From contig NZ_MNAH01000009.1 in NCBI RefSeq assembly GCF_001976065.1, positions 58,835 to 122,834 of the forward strand: DNA of 64,000 nucleotides, given 5' to 3'. How positions within the stretch are numbered: position 1 is the first letter of the stretch; every line of letters begins with the position of its first letter. The position numbers were made by a program, and so were the translations under genes. The stretch is from Pseudomonas putida. GTDB lineage: Bacteria; Pseudomonadota; Gammaproteobacteria; Pseudomonadales; Pseudomonadaceae. The notes beneath the pieces are model-generated. The model was not told the origin of the DNA, searched no databases, and was given only the letters and a program-made list of their open reading frames with translations. Positions 26,437 to 34,028 of the stretch are shown one piece after another.

Positions 26437-27759
26437 TTAGCGGTTGCGCAATCCTTCCAGCAACTTGTGCGTCGGGTAACCATCCGCCGGCCAGCCAAAC
26501 GACTGCTGGGCGCTGCGGATCGCCTTGCGGGTATTGGCGCCAATGATTCCGTCGGCAGTGCCCGCGTCGTAGTTCTGGGCACTCAACAGATTTTGCAGTT
26601 CGATCCGCTCGGTGCGGCTCAGGGGCAGATCGTCCTTGGGCCACGTGCCGCTGATCAACCCTGCGCCATTGAAGCGCTCGGCCAGCAGGCTCACCGCCAG
26701 GGCGTAGGACGACGAGTTGTTGTACTTGAGAATCGCGCGGAAGTTGTCCAGCACCAGGAAGGCCGGGCCGCGATAGCCTGCCGGCAACAGCAGCGCTGCG
26801 GACAATTGTTCGGAGCCTGCCGGGAACTGGCCGCCATTGGGCAGGACCACACCCAGTTGCCGCCATTCGGCGACGCTCTTGCGAATCGAGCCATCGGCGA
26901 GGACGTAGTCGAAACTGCCTGGCAGTTGTACTTCAAAGCCCCATGGCTGGCCTTTTTGCCAGCCGGAGCTTTGCAGGTAGTGGGCAGTCGACGCCAGGGC
27001 GTCGGTGGCGCTTCCCCAGATATCGCGGCGACCGTCGCCATCGAAGTCCACGGCGTGGGTGTTGTAGGTGGTCGGGATGAATTGGGTCTGGCCCATGGCG
27101 CCCGCCCAGGAACCAAGCATTTTCTCGGGTTCGATATCGCCTTGCTGGAGGATTTGCAGGGCGGCGATCAATTGCGCGTGAGCGAAACCGGGGCGACGCC
27201 CTTCGTAGGCCAGGGTGGCCAGTGAGTTGATCACCGATTTGCTGCCCTGGAACTGGCCGAAGTTACTTTCCATGCCCCACACCGCAACCAGGGCCTGGCG
27301 GTCGACGCCATAGCGCTGCTCGATGCTTTGCAGGATGCCGTTGTACTGGTCGACCAGTGCCTGGCCTTTGCGAACGCGCAGTGGCGACAGGGCGCCATCG
27401 AGGTATTCCCACACCGGTTTGGCGAATTCCGGTTGGCTACGGTCGGCGCGGATTACGCTCGGGTCGAAGCTGACATTGGCGAAGGCGCGGTCGAACAGGT
27501 CGGCACGGATCCCGGCGGCCAGGGCGTCCTTGCGAAATCCCGCCTGCCATTCGGCGAAGGTCTGGGTTGGCTGGATGTCGAGACTTTCGCCAGTCGGAAC
27601 CACGGGTGGAATAACCGCTGGGGCGGTGGCAACAGGCAGTGACTGAATCGGCTGGGCGTCGGCGGCGGTGGGTTTTTCCGCGCAGGCGACGAGCAAAATG
27701 AGGCTGGAGGCAGCAATCAATTGGCGAAAGTGCCAACGACGGGAAAGACAAAGGGGCAT
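26437..27759 (-). CDS. sltB3: Lytic murein transglycosylase with peptidoglycan-binding domain
   Basis: This is the second MltB-type enzyme in the window. The 440-aa product is a predicted lipoprotein or secreted protein with LVAC near residue 27. The catalytic glutamate is in VWGMESNFGQFQGS, followed by GAMGQTQFIPTTYNTHAVDFDGDG. Unlike the mltB protein it carries a C-terminal peptidoglycan_binding_1 domain (about 380-438, LQNLLSAQNYDAGTADGIIG). That domain order matches P. aeruginosa SltB3, which lies in the same genomic position. I used the ATG at 27759; a start at 27801 would put 14 extra residues before the signal peptide. Confidence 0.85.
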   Translation of the reverse strand: MPLCLSRRWHFRQLIAASSLILLVACAEKPTAADAQPIQSLPVATAPAVIPPVVPTGESLDIQPTQTFAEWQAGFRKDALAAGIRADLFDRAFANVSFDPSVIRADRSQPEFAKPVWEYLDGALSPLRVRKGQALVDQYNGILQSIEQRYGVDRQALVAVWGMESNFGQFQGSKSVINSLATLAYEGRRPGFAHAQLIAALQILQQGDIEPEKMLGSWAGAMGQTQFIPTTYNTHAVDFDGDGRRDIWGSATDALASTAHYLQSSGWQKGQPWGFEVQLPGSFDYVLADGSIRKSVAEWRQLGVVLPNGGQFPAGSEQLSAALLLPAGYRGPAFLVLDNFRAILKYNNSSSYALAVSLLAERFNGAGLISGTWPKDDLPLSRTERIELQNLLSAQNYDAGTADGIIGANTRKAIRSAQQSFGWPADGYPTHKLLEGLRNR

Positions 27760-27821
27760 GCACGGGTCCAGGGAAAACGAATCAGATACAGACCTTAACA
27801 TGTTGAGCGGATGCTTGCCTT

Positions 27822-27986
27822 TCAGGCCGCCAGAAAGTAAGAAGCCTCCCAGTTGTCAGACTGGAAGGCTTCGCGGCGGTAACTGCCTTTGCCCTTGCCG
27901 GGGCGCTCCTGGCGACTACGGAACAATGGCTGGGCGACGATGGATTTGGCCTTGTTGGGGCCGTGTCTGGACGGCTTTTTACTCAT
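27822..27986 (-). CDS. arfA: Alternative ribosome-rescue factor A
   Basis: ArfA recruits release factor 2 to ribosomes stalled at mRNA 3' ends and acts as back-up to tmRNA. The 54-aa protein has the family core: a basic N-terminus with MSKKPSRHGPNKAKS, then QPLFRSRQERPGKGKGSYRR and NWEAS. ATG at 27986 is chosen because upstream in-frame residues do not fit the family. A 13-bp hairpin lies inside the last third of the coding region, the arrangement by which arfA mRNA is cut or terminated without a stop codon in enterobacteria. It follows holA on the same strand. Confidence 0.92.
   Translation of the reverse strand: MSKKPSRHGPNKAKSIVAQPLFRSRQERPGKGKGSYRREAFQSDNWEASYFLAA
27841..27872 (-). promoter_or_regulatory. 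Intragenic regulatory hairpin in arfA mRNA
   Basis: In the minus-strand RNA, GAAGCCTTCCAG (27872-27861) pairs with CTGGGAGGCTTC (27852-27841), with an inner closing pair and a six-base loop. The one imperfect position is a G-U pair in RNA. It covers codons 39-49 of arfA. In E. coli and Haemophilus such a hairpin makes nonstop arfA mRNA by RNase III cleavage or termination, so tmRNA activity represses ArfA; that this applies here is inference. Confidence 0.75.
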
Positions 27987-28087
27987 GATGGGCTCTCGCA
28001 AGTGAGGGGTTTTTGCGGGACAAATCATCGGCTGAAGTTGGGCGGCTGTCTATAGCGCAAATGCACGTGTGTTTTGTAGGAAGAATC

Positions 28088-29125
28088 TTATTCGGCAGGT
28101 AACGACAATCGCTGCCCGGCCATCAACAATGTCAGGCGACTCAGACTCATCCACGGCGAACCCGCCGCCTGGCCCTTGATCTGCGCGTCGATGCGCTGGG
28201 CTTCGAGCAACAGTTGCGCCCAGCGTTGTGCCGAATAGCGTTGCAGGGCTTTGCTCATCAGCGGTTTACGTTTGTCCCAGACCGGCGGCCTGGCCTGGCT
28301 GAAGGCCTTGTCCAGTGGCGTGCCTTGGCTGTACTGCAACGAAATGTTGGCCAGCAGGCGCAGTTCCCGGGCCAGGGCCCAGAGAATCACCGGAGGCTCG
28401 ACACCTTCACCGCGAAGCCCTTCGAGCATGCGCAGTGCGTGGGCGGCTTCGCCGTTGAGAATGGCGTCGGTCAGGCCGAAAACGTCGAAGCGCGCACTGT
28501 CAGCCACCGCAGCCTGTACGGTTTCAATGGTGATCTGGCCGCCTTCGGCCATCAGCTTGAGTTTTTCGATTTCCTGGGCAGCAGCCAGCAAGTTGCCCTC
28601 GACCCGGGCAGCGATCAGCTCAACGGCGTCCGGGCTGGCGGACAGTCCGGCCTGGGACAGGCGCTGACGGATCCAGCTGGGCAACTGGTTGGCATCCACC
28701 GGCCAGATCTGGACGAATTGGGTCTGTTGGCCTTCGACCAGCGCCTTGCCCCATTTGGTTTTCTGCGCGCTGCCATCGAGCTTCGGCAGGCTGATCAATA
28801 GCAGGGTGTCTTCGGCCGGTCGCGAGCAGTACTCGATGAGTGCGGCGGCACCTTTATCGCCGGGTTTACCGGAAGGCAGGCGCAATTCCAGCAGGCGTTT
28901 TTCGGCGAACAGCGACATGCTGGCGCCAGCTTGCAGCAAGGTACCCCAGTCGAAACTGGCGTCGGCGGCGAACACCTGGCGTTCGTCGAAGCCTTGTTGG
29001 CGGGCGGCCGTGCGGATGGCGTCGGCGGCTTCCTGGCACAGCAAGGGATCGTCGCCACTGATGACGTAGACCGGCGCGAGGGCGCCTTGCAGGTGTTTGG
29101 CGAGTTGGGCGGGAGCGAGCTTCAT
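28088..29125 (-). CDS. holA: DNA polymerase III subunit delta
   Basis: HolA is the clamp-loader subunit that opens the beta sliding clamp. The 345-aa protein starts MKLAPAQLAKHLQGALAPVYVISGDDPLLCQEA, with the degenerate nucleotide-binding region of delta, and continues with a collar domain. It lies 37 bases downstream of lptE, the conserved leuS-lptE-holA order. Confidence 0.95.
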   Translation of the reverse strand: MKLAPAQLAKHLQGALAPVYVISGDDPLLCQEAADAIRTAARQQGFDERQVFAADASFDWGTLLQAGASMSLFAEKRLLELRLPSGKPGDKGAAALIEYCSRPAEDTLLLISLPKLDGSAQKTKWGKALVEGQQTQFVQIWPVDANQLPSWIRQRLSQAGLSASPDAVELIAARVEGNLLAAAQEIEKLKLMAEGGQITIETVQAAVADSARFDVFGLTDAILNGEAAHALRMLEGLRGEGVEPPVILWALARELRLLANISLQYSQGTPLDKAFSQARPPVWDKRKPLMSKALQRYSAQRWAQLLLEAQRIDAQIKGQAAGSPWMSLSRLTLLMAGQRLSLPAE

Positions 29126-29162
29126 AAGCGGGCAAACGGGGCGCCAGGGCGCCCCGTAAGTC

Positions 29163-29768
29163 TTACTGCTGAGGCAGTTCGAGAGGCGACTGACGAGGCG
29201 TTTGCGCCTCAGCCTTTTGCGCCGCTTCCAGCGCCGCGGCTTCCGCCTTGGCCTTGGCTTCGGCTGTCTGCTGCAACTGGTCGAGCTGGGACGGCGTGAA
29301 TTGCTGCAGGCGCAACATCATGCGTTGAACCAGCTCGCGACGCATTTCACGGCGAGCATCGCTGGCCTCCTGGTCGGAACCTACCAGGTTGTTGCCGTCA
29401 TGGATGAACACCTTCTGCACTTCGAGTTTGTCGCTCAGCAGGGGCAGGTTGCCCTGGCCGCGAATGTCATAGTTGAGCACTGTGCTCAGTTGATACTCGC
29501 CCGTACGACCGGCGCCGGCGTAGCTGAGGATACGCTGGGATTCCTGCTGGTTGGTCAGGATGAGTTTGTAAGGGGCGCCGTTGTAGACCTTGACGCCGCT
29601 GCTTACCAGCATCTGGCGCAGTTGCGTCACGGTTTCGCCGTAAGCGTCGCGGGCGCTCACGTCGAGTTCCTTGATCGCCAGTTCGGTGGTGCCGGTGCCA
29701 CGCAGCTGGAAGCCGCAGGCGCTCAACAGGACTGCGAGGCCTATCACCAGCAAGTTGCGTTTGATCAT
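29163..29768 (-). CDS. lptE: LPS assembly lipoprotein LptE
   Basis: LptE plugs the LptD barrel in the outer membrane and helps insert lipopolysaccharide. The 201-aa protein has a signal peptide ending LSAC (Cys18) followed by GFQLRGTG, the family signature. The middle holds QQESQRILSYAGAGRTGEYQL-type beta strands, and the C-terminal 40 residues are an Ala/Glu/Gln-rich tail. The start at 29768 (MIKRNLLVIG) is fixed by the signal peptide. Confidence 0.95.
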   Translation of the reverse strand: MIKRNLLVIGLAVLLSACGFQLRGTGTTELAIKELDVSARDAYGETVTQLRQMLVSSGVKVYNGAPYKLILTNQQESQRILSYAGAGRTGEYQLSTVLNYDIRGQGNLPLLSDKLEVQKVFIHDGNNLVGSDQEASDARREMRRELVQRMMLRLQQFTPSQLDQLQQTAEAKAKAEAAALEAAQKAEAQTPRQSPLELPQQ

Positions 29769-29856
29769 TGTGTTGCTCCCCTTGAAACCATGTGGGCCAA
29801 TCGAGCGGCCCGAAAGGTTTTGTTCGGCGCCTGGCATGGCCAGGCGCCTGATCCAA

Positions 29857-32463
29857 TTAGCTGGCGACGATGTTGACCAGTTTGCCGGGCACCACGATCA
29901 CTTTGCGAATGGTCAGACCATCGACGAAGCGCAGCACGTTCTCGTTGGCCCGTGCGGCGGCTTCGACTTCTTCGCGACTGGCACTGGCCGGCATTTCGAT
30001 CTGGCCGCGCAGCTTGCCGTTGACCTGGATGACCAGCGTCAGGCTGTCCTGCACCAGCGCGCTCTCGTCCAGCACCGGCCAGGCGGCGTCGATCACCGGA
30101 TCGGCGTGACCCAGTCGATTCCACAGTTCGTGGCTGATGTGCGGGGTGATCGGCGCCAGCAACAAGGTCACGGTTTCCAGGCCTTCCTGGACCAGTGCAC
30201 GATCCTGTTCGGTGTCTTGCGCGGCTTTTTCCAGTACGTTCATCAGCGTCATCACCTGGGCGATGGCGGTGTTGAATTTGTGGTTCTGGCCGACGTCGTG
30301 GCTGGCCTGCTTGATGGCCTGGTGGATCGAACGGCGAATGGCTTTCTGCTCGTCGTTCAGGCCGGCGACGTCCAGTTTGCCCGGCAGGCCCTGGGTGACG
30401 TGCGCTTGAGCCAGGCGCCAGACGCGCTTGAGGAAGCGGTGCGAACCTTCGACGCCCGAGTCGGACCATTCCGCGCTCATGTCCGGCGGCGAGGCGAACA
30501 TCATGAACAGCCGGCAGGTGTCGGCGCCGAACTGGTCGATCATCGACTGTGGGTCAACGCCGTTGTTCTTCGATTTGGCCATCTTCTCGGTGCCACCGAT
30601 TTCCACCGGCAGGCCGTCCGCGATCAGCTTGGCGCTGATGACCTTGGCTTTACTGTCGCGTTCGAGCTCGACGTCCGCCGGGTTGAACCAGGTGTAGGCA
30701 CCGTTGGCTTCACGACGGTAATAAGTCTCGGCGATCACCATGCCTTGGGTCAGCAGGTTCTTGAACGGCTCGTTGGAGCTCACCAGGCCTTCGTCGCGCA
30801 TCAGCTTGTGGAAGAAGCGCGCATAGAGCAGGTGCAGGATCGCGTGTTCGATGCCGCCGATGTACTGGTCGACCGGCAACCAGTGGTCGGCCGCGGATTT
30901 TTCTACCAGGCCGCCTTCAAAGTGCGGCGAGGCGTAACGAGCGTAGTACCACGAGGACTCGACGAAGGTGTCCATCGTGTCGGTTTCACGCTTGGCAGGC
31001 TGGCCGCATTTCGGGCAGCTGCACTCGTAGAACTCGGGCATGCGTGCCAGTGGCGAACCGGCGCCATCGGGTACGACGTCTTCTGGCAGTACGACAGGCA
31101 GTTGATCTTCCGGCACCGGCACGTCACCGCAGGTGGTGCAGTGGATGATCGGGATCGGGCAGCCCCAGTAGCGCTGGCGGCTGATGCCCCAGTCGCGCAG
31201 ACGGAATTGGGTGCGCGAGGCGCCCAGTTCTTTCTTGATCAGCGCGACTTCAATGGCGTCGAACGCGCCGGCGAAGTCCAGGCCGTCGAACTCGCCGGAA
31301 TTGATCAGCGTGCCGTGCTCGCCGTAGGCGTCTTGCCATGGCGCCGGGTTGATGTCACCGGAACTGGTGCGCACTACCGATTTAACCGGCAGGTTGTACT
31401 TGTGGGCAAACTCGAAATCGCGCTCGTCGTGGGCCGGAACAGCCATGACCGCGCCGTCGCCGTAGTGCATCAGCACGTAGTTGGCGACCCATACCGGCAG
31501 TTTTTCACCCGTCAGCGGGTGCTCGACGAACAGGCCGGTTGGCAGGCCTTTTTTCTCCTGGGTGGCGACGTCGGCTTCGGCGACGCTGCCGCCTTTGCAT
31601 TCGGCGATGAACGCTTGCAGCTCAGGGTTGTTCTTGGCGGCGAGGGTGGCCAGGTGGTGCTCGGCAGCCACAGCGACGTACGTCGCTCCCATGAGTGTAT
31701 CCGGACGGGTGGTGAAGACTTTCAGTGCGCCGGTTTCGCCGATGGAGTCGACGTTGTACGGGAACTGCACTTCCATGCCGCGGGATTTGCCGATCCAGTT
31801 GCGCTGCATGGTCTTGACCTGTTCAGGCCAGCCCGGCAGGTCGTCGAGGCTTTCCAGCAGCTCATCCGCGTAGGCGGTGATCTTGAAGTAGTACATCGGG
31901 ATTTCGCGCTTTTCGATCAGCGCGCCGGAACGCCAGCCACGGCCGTCGATCACTTGCTCGTTGGCCAGGACAGTCTGGTCGACCGGGTCCCAGTTCACGG
32001 TGCCGCTTTTTTTGTAGATCACACCTTTTTCGAACAGGCGGGTGAACAGCCATTGTTCCCAACGGTAGTAGTCGGGCTTGCAGGTGGTCACTTCGCGCGA
32101 CCAGTCCACCGCCAGGCCCAGGCTGCGCAGCTGGGTCTTCATGTAGGCGATGTTCTCGTAGGTCCACTTGGCGGGCGCTACGTTGTTCTTCATCGCGGCG
32201 TTTTCCGCCGGCATGCCGAAGGCGTCCCAACCCATGGGTTGCAGCACGTTCTTGCCCTGCATGCGCTGGTAGCGGGAGATCACGTCGCCGATGGTGTAGT
32301 TGCGCACGTGCCCCATGTGTAGCTTGCCGCTGGGGTAAGGGAACATCGACAGGCAGTAGTAGGTCTCCTTGCCTGGCTGTTCACTGACTTCAAAGGACTT
32401 TTGCTCGTCCCAGAATGACTGGGCGGCGGCTTCGATTTCACGGGGCTGATATTGTTCGTGCAT
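29857..32463 (-). CDS. leuS: Leucyl-tRNA synthetase
   Basis: LeuRS charges tRNA-Leu. The 868-aa class I enzyme has the HIGH motif as HMGH in YPSGKLHMGHVRNY, a CP1 editing domain, a zinc-binding segment (CTTCGDV and CSCPKCG) and the KMSKS loop written as KMAKS in GGTEKMAKSKNNGVD. I used the ATG at 32463 (MHEQYQPREIEAAAQ), which is the family start; an upstream in-frame codon adds 23 residues without support. It heads the leuS-lptE-holA run. Confidence 0.97.
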   Translation of the reverse strand: MHEQYQPREIEAAAQSFWDEQKSFEVSEQPGKETYYCLSMFPYPSGKLHMGHVRNYTIGDVISRYQRMQGKNVLQPMGWDAFGMPAENAAMKNNVAPAKWTYENIAYMKTQLRSLGLAVDWSREVTTCKPDYYRWEQWLFTRLFEKGVIYKKSGTVNWDPVDQTVLANEQVIDGRGWRSGALIEKREIPMYYFKITAYADELLESLDDLPGWPEQVKTMQRNWIGKSRGMEVQFPYNVDSIGETGALKVFTTRPDTLMGATYVAVAAEHHLATLAAKNNPELQAFIAECKGGSVAEADVATQEKKGLPTGLFVEHPLTGEKLPVWVANYVLMHYGDGAVMAVPAHDERDFEFAHKYNLPVKSVVRTSSGDINPAPWQDAYGEHGTLINSGEFDGLDFAGAFDAIEVALIKKELGASRTQFRLRDWGISRQRYWGCPIPIIHCTTCGDVPVPEDQLPVVLPEDVVPDGAGSPLARMPEFYECSCPKCGQPAKRETDTMDTFVESSWYYARYASPHFEGGLVEKSAADHWLPVDQYIGGIEHAILHLLYARFFHKLMRDEGLVSSNEPFKNLLTQGMVIAETYYRREANGAYTWFNPADVELERDSKAKVISAKLIADGLPVEIGGTEKMAKSKNNGVDPQSMIDQFGADTCRLFMMFASPPDMSAEWSDSGVEGSHRFLKRVWRLAQAHVTQGLPGKLDVAGLNDEQKAIRRSIHQAIKQASHDVGQNHKFNTAIAQVMTLMNVLEKAAQDTEQDRALVQEGLETVTLLLAPITPHISHELWNRLGHADPVIDAAWPVLDESALVQDSLTLVIQVNGKLRGQIEMPASASREEVEAAARANENVLRFVDGLTIRKVIVVPGKLVNIVAS

Positions 32464-32743
32464 GGCTACTTTTGAACTGAATAGGGGTGGCCTAATCCTC
32501 TTCAATGCGACGCTGGACGGTGATCGCGCCAATTCGGCGTTTCGGTGTCCAGAGGAGCTGGAAGTGGAGTTACAGGAAGCGCCGTAGCATACATGACCGC
32601 ACTCTATCGAGGGAAACCCTGATTACTGCCGTGCGTCTCGCAAAAACCGCTGCGAGGGCCGTTGGTCGCGGCGTCCAGCCGGTTTGTCGATGGAAGCTAA
32701 GCTCTAACTGGGGAGTAGGTCTTATCTTCCAATGAGGTGAGGG

Positions 32744-33064
32744 ATGGTTGAGTCACGGCAGAAAGTTACAAAACCGGAGTTGTACGAAAGACTGATCGAT
32801 CGTTTGGGCATGGCCCTTGATGCAGCCAAAACAGCTGGTCGGCTGCGCGACGAACGCCCTTTGGAACTGGAGTTGCGGGGCCTGAGCCCCGCAGAGTTTG
32901 CACTGGTCAAGGCGTACCTCGATCGCAGTGAGCGTGAGACGCAGGGATGCTTGTCTGAGGCAGTGAAGCAACTCGACGCACCACGTTCGGCCAAGATCAT
33001 CTGGCTCAAGGACAAAATACCTGGCAGAGACGCGGTAAAGGTCCGGTCCCTGCAGTTCAAATAA
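32744..33064 (+). CDS. Hypothetical 106-aa protein
   Basis: I do not recognise this protein. It is 106 aa, charged, probably cytoplasmic and mostly helical, with repeated basic-acidic segments such as ELYERLIDRLGMALDAAKT and LSPAEFALVKAYLDRSERET. The start is credible because a TGAGGTGAGGG site precedes the ATG. It is on the plus strand, divergent from leuS and ahead of ydcF. It holds the place where other Gammaproteobacteria carry small YbeL-type proteins, but no zinc-ribbon cysteine pairs are present. Confidence 0.6.
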   Translation: MVESRQKVTKPELYERLIDRLGMALDAAKTAGRLRDERPLELELRGLSPAEFALVKAYLDRSERETQGCLSEAVKQLDAPRSAKIIWLKDKIPGRDAVKVRSLQFK

Positions 33065-33144
33065 GGCATAGAGCCATGCTCCACGGTTTTTTGAAGCATA
33101 GTCCTTCCGTATTTATTGTCGCAATGCGTCAACCCACTTAGGCT

Positions 33145-33170
33145 TCGGGCATCTTTGAGGAGATGCCCGA
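33145..33170 (+). promoter_or_regulatory. Hairpin masking the ydcF ribosome binding site
   Basis: TCGGGCATCT (33145-33154) pairs perfectly with AGATGCCCGA (33161-33170) over the loop TTGAGG. The Shine-Dalgarno GAGGAG (33157-33162) lies in the loop and first stem bases, and the A of the start codon is the last base of the stem. No T-tract follows, so it is not a terminator. It should lower or regulate initiation. Confidence 0.6.
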
Positions 33171-33931
33171 TGCCTTTTCGCTATTTCGTTAAACACCTTC
33201 TGATGCCGCCCGGCGTTCTAATCCTGTTGTTGGTGCTTGCCTGGTGGCTGCGCCGCTCAAGGCCGCGCCTTGCCGGTGGGTGCTTTGCGCTGGGTGTGGG
33301 TGGCTTCTGGTTGATGAGCCTGCCGGTGATGGTGCAATGGGGCGCCGGGCTCCTTGAGCGTGAAGCTCCCTTGGCTCGTGACGAATGGGCAACCTTGGCC
33401 CAGCGCGCCGATGCGATCGTGGTGCTGGGGGCCGGACGCGAACGGGGTGATCTGGCCTGGGGCAGTGACCAGCCCACCGGAGTGGCCCTTGAGCGAATGC
33501 GCTATGCCGCTCGCCTGGCCAAGGCTTCGGGCTTGCCGATATTGACCAGTGGCGGTTTGCATTACGGCACACCGCCAACTGAAGCCAAATTGATGGCTGA
33601 GTCGTTGCGCGATGATTTTGGCGTGGCGGTGCGTTGGCAGGAAGGCCAAAGTCGAACCACCTGGGAGAACGCGACATTCAGCGCCGAGGTCTTGTTGCCT
33701 GAAGGCATCAAGCGCGTGGTGGTGGTCACTCAGGCCTGGCACATGCCTCGAGCGGTCTGGAGTTTCCACAAGGCAGGTTTTGAAGTGGTACCAGCGCCAG
33801 TGGGATTCCTGAGCGTCAACAACGGCGAGCCACTGGGTGGCTGGATGCCGGAGTTCAAGGCGATCTGGCGCAACGGACAGTTGTTGAATGAGGCGGCGGG
33901 ACAGATCGGTTATTGGTTGTTTTACCGTTGA
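33170..33931 (+). CDS. YdcF/ElyC-family membrane protein (DUF218)
   Basis: A 253-aa protein with two N-terminal membrane helices (about 13-27 and 36-55) and a DUF218 domain: DAIVVLGAGRERG, PILTSGGLHYGTPPTEAKLMAESL, QGQSRTTWENATFSAEVL-like and VVVVTQAWHMPRAVWSF. ElyC of E. coli supports peptidoglycan assembly by affecting the lipid carrier undecaprenyl phosphate, so an envelope role is likely. The ATG at 33170 has a GAGGAG site; both lie in a perfect 10-bp hairpin. Confidence 0.88.
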   Translation: MPFRYFVKHLLMPPGVLILLLVLAWWLRRSRPRLAGGCFALGVGGFWLMSLPVMVQWGAGLLEREAPLARDEWATLAQRADAIVVLGAGRERGDLAWGSDQPTGVALERMRYAARLAKASGLPILTSGGLHYGTPPTEAKLMAESLRDDFGVAVRWQEGQSRTTWENATFSAEVLLPEGIKRVVVVTQAWHMPRAVWSFHKAGFEVVPAPVGFLSVNNGEPLGGWMPEFKAIWRNGQLLNEAAGQIGYWLFYR

Positions 33932-33940
33932 CCCCGTTCT

Positions 33941-34010
33941 GTAGGAGCCGGCTTGCCGGCGAAGGCGTTCTTCGCTGCGATGCGGCGACCCGACAAGCCA
34001 GCTCCTACAG
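33941..34010. repeat. REP pair (inverted, GTAGGAGCCGGC class)
   Basis: GTAGGAGCCGGCTTGCCGGC (33941-33960) faces GACAAGCCAGCTCCTAC (33993-34009). The gap lies between convergent ydcF and lnt. Confidence 0.8.
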
Positions 34011-34028
34011 GGTTCATGCGTCGTCGGT

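Noticed and set aside
29671..32322. 883-residue open frame opposite leuS
   Set aside because: No start site or family motif; leuS on the minus strand is certain, so this is an antisense shadow.
32462..32587. 41-codon frame overlapping the leuS start on the plus strand
   Set aside because: Lacks a ribosome binding site and overlaps the leuS start codon; likely chance.
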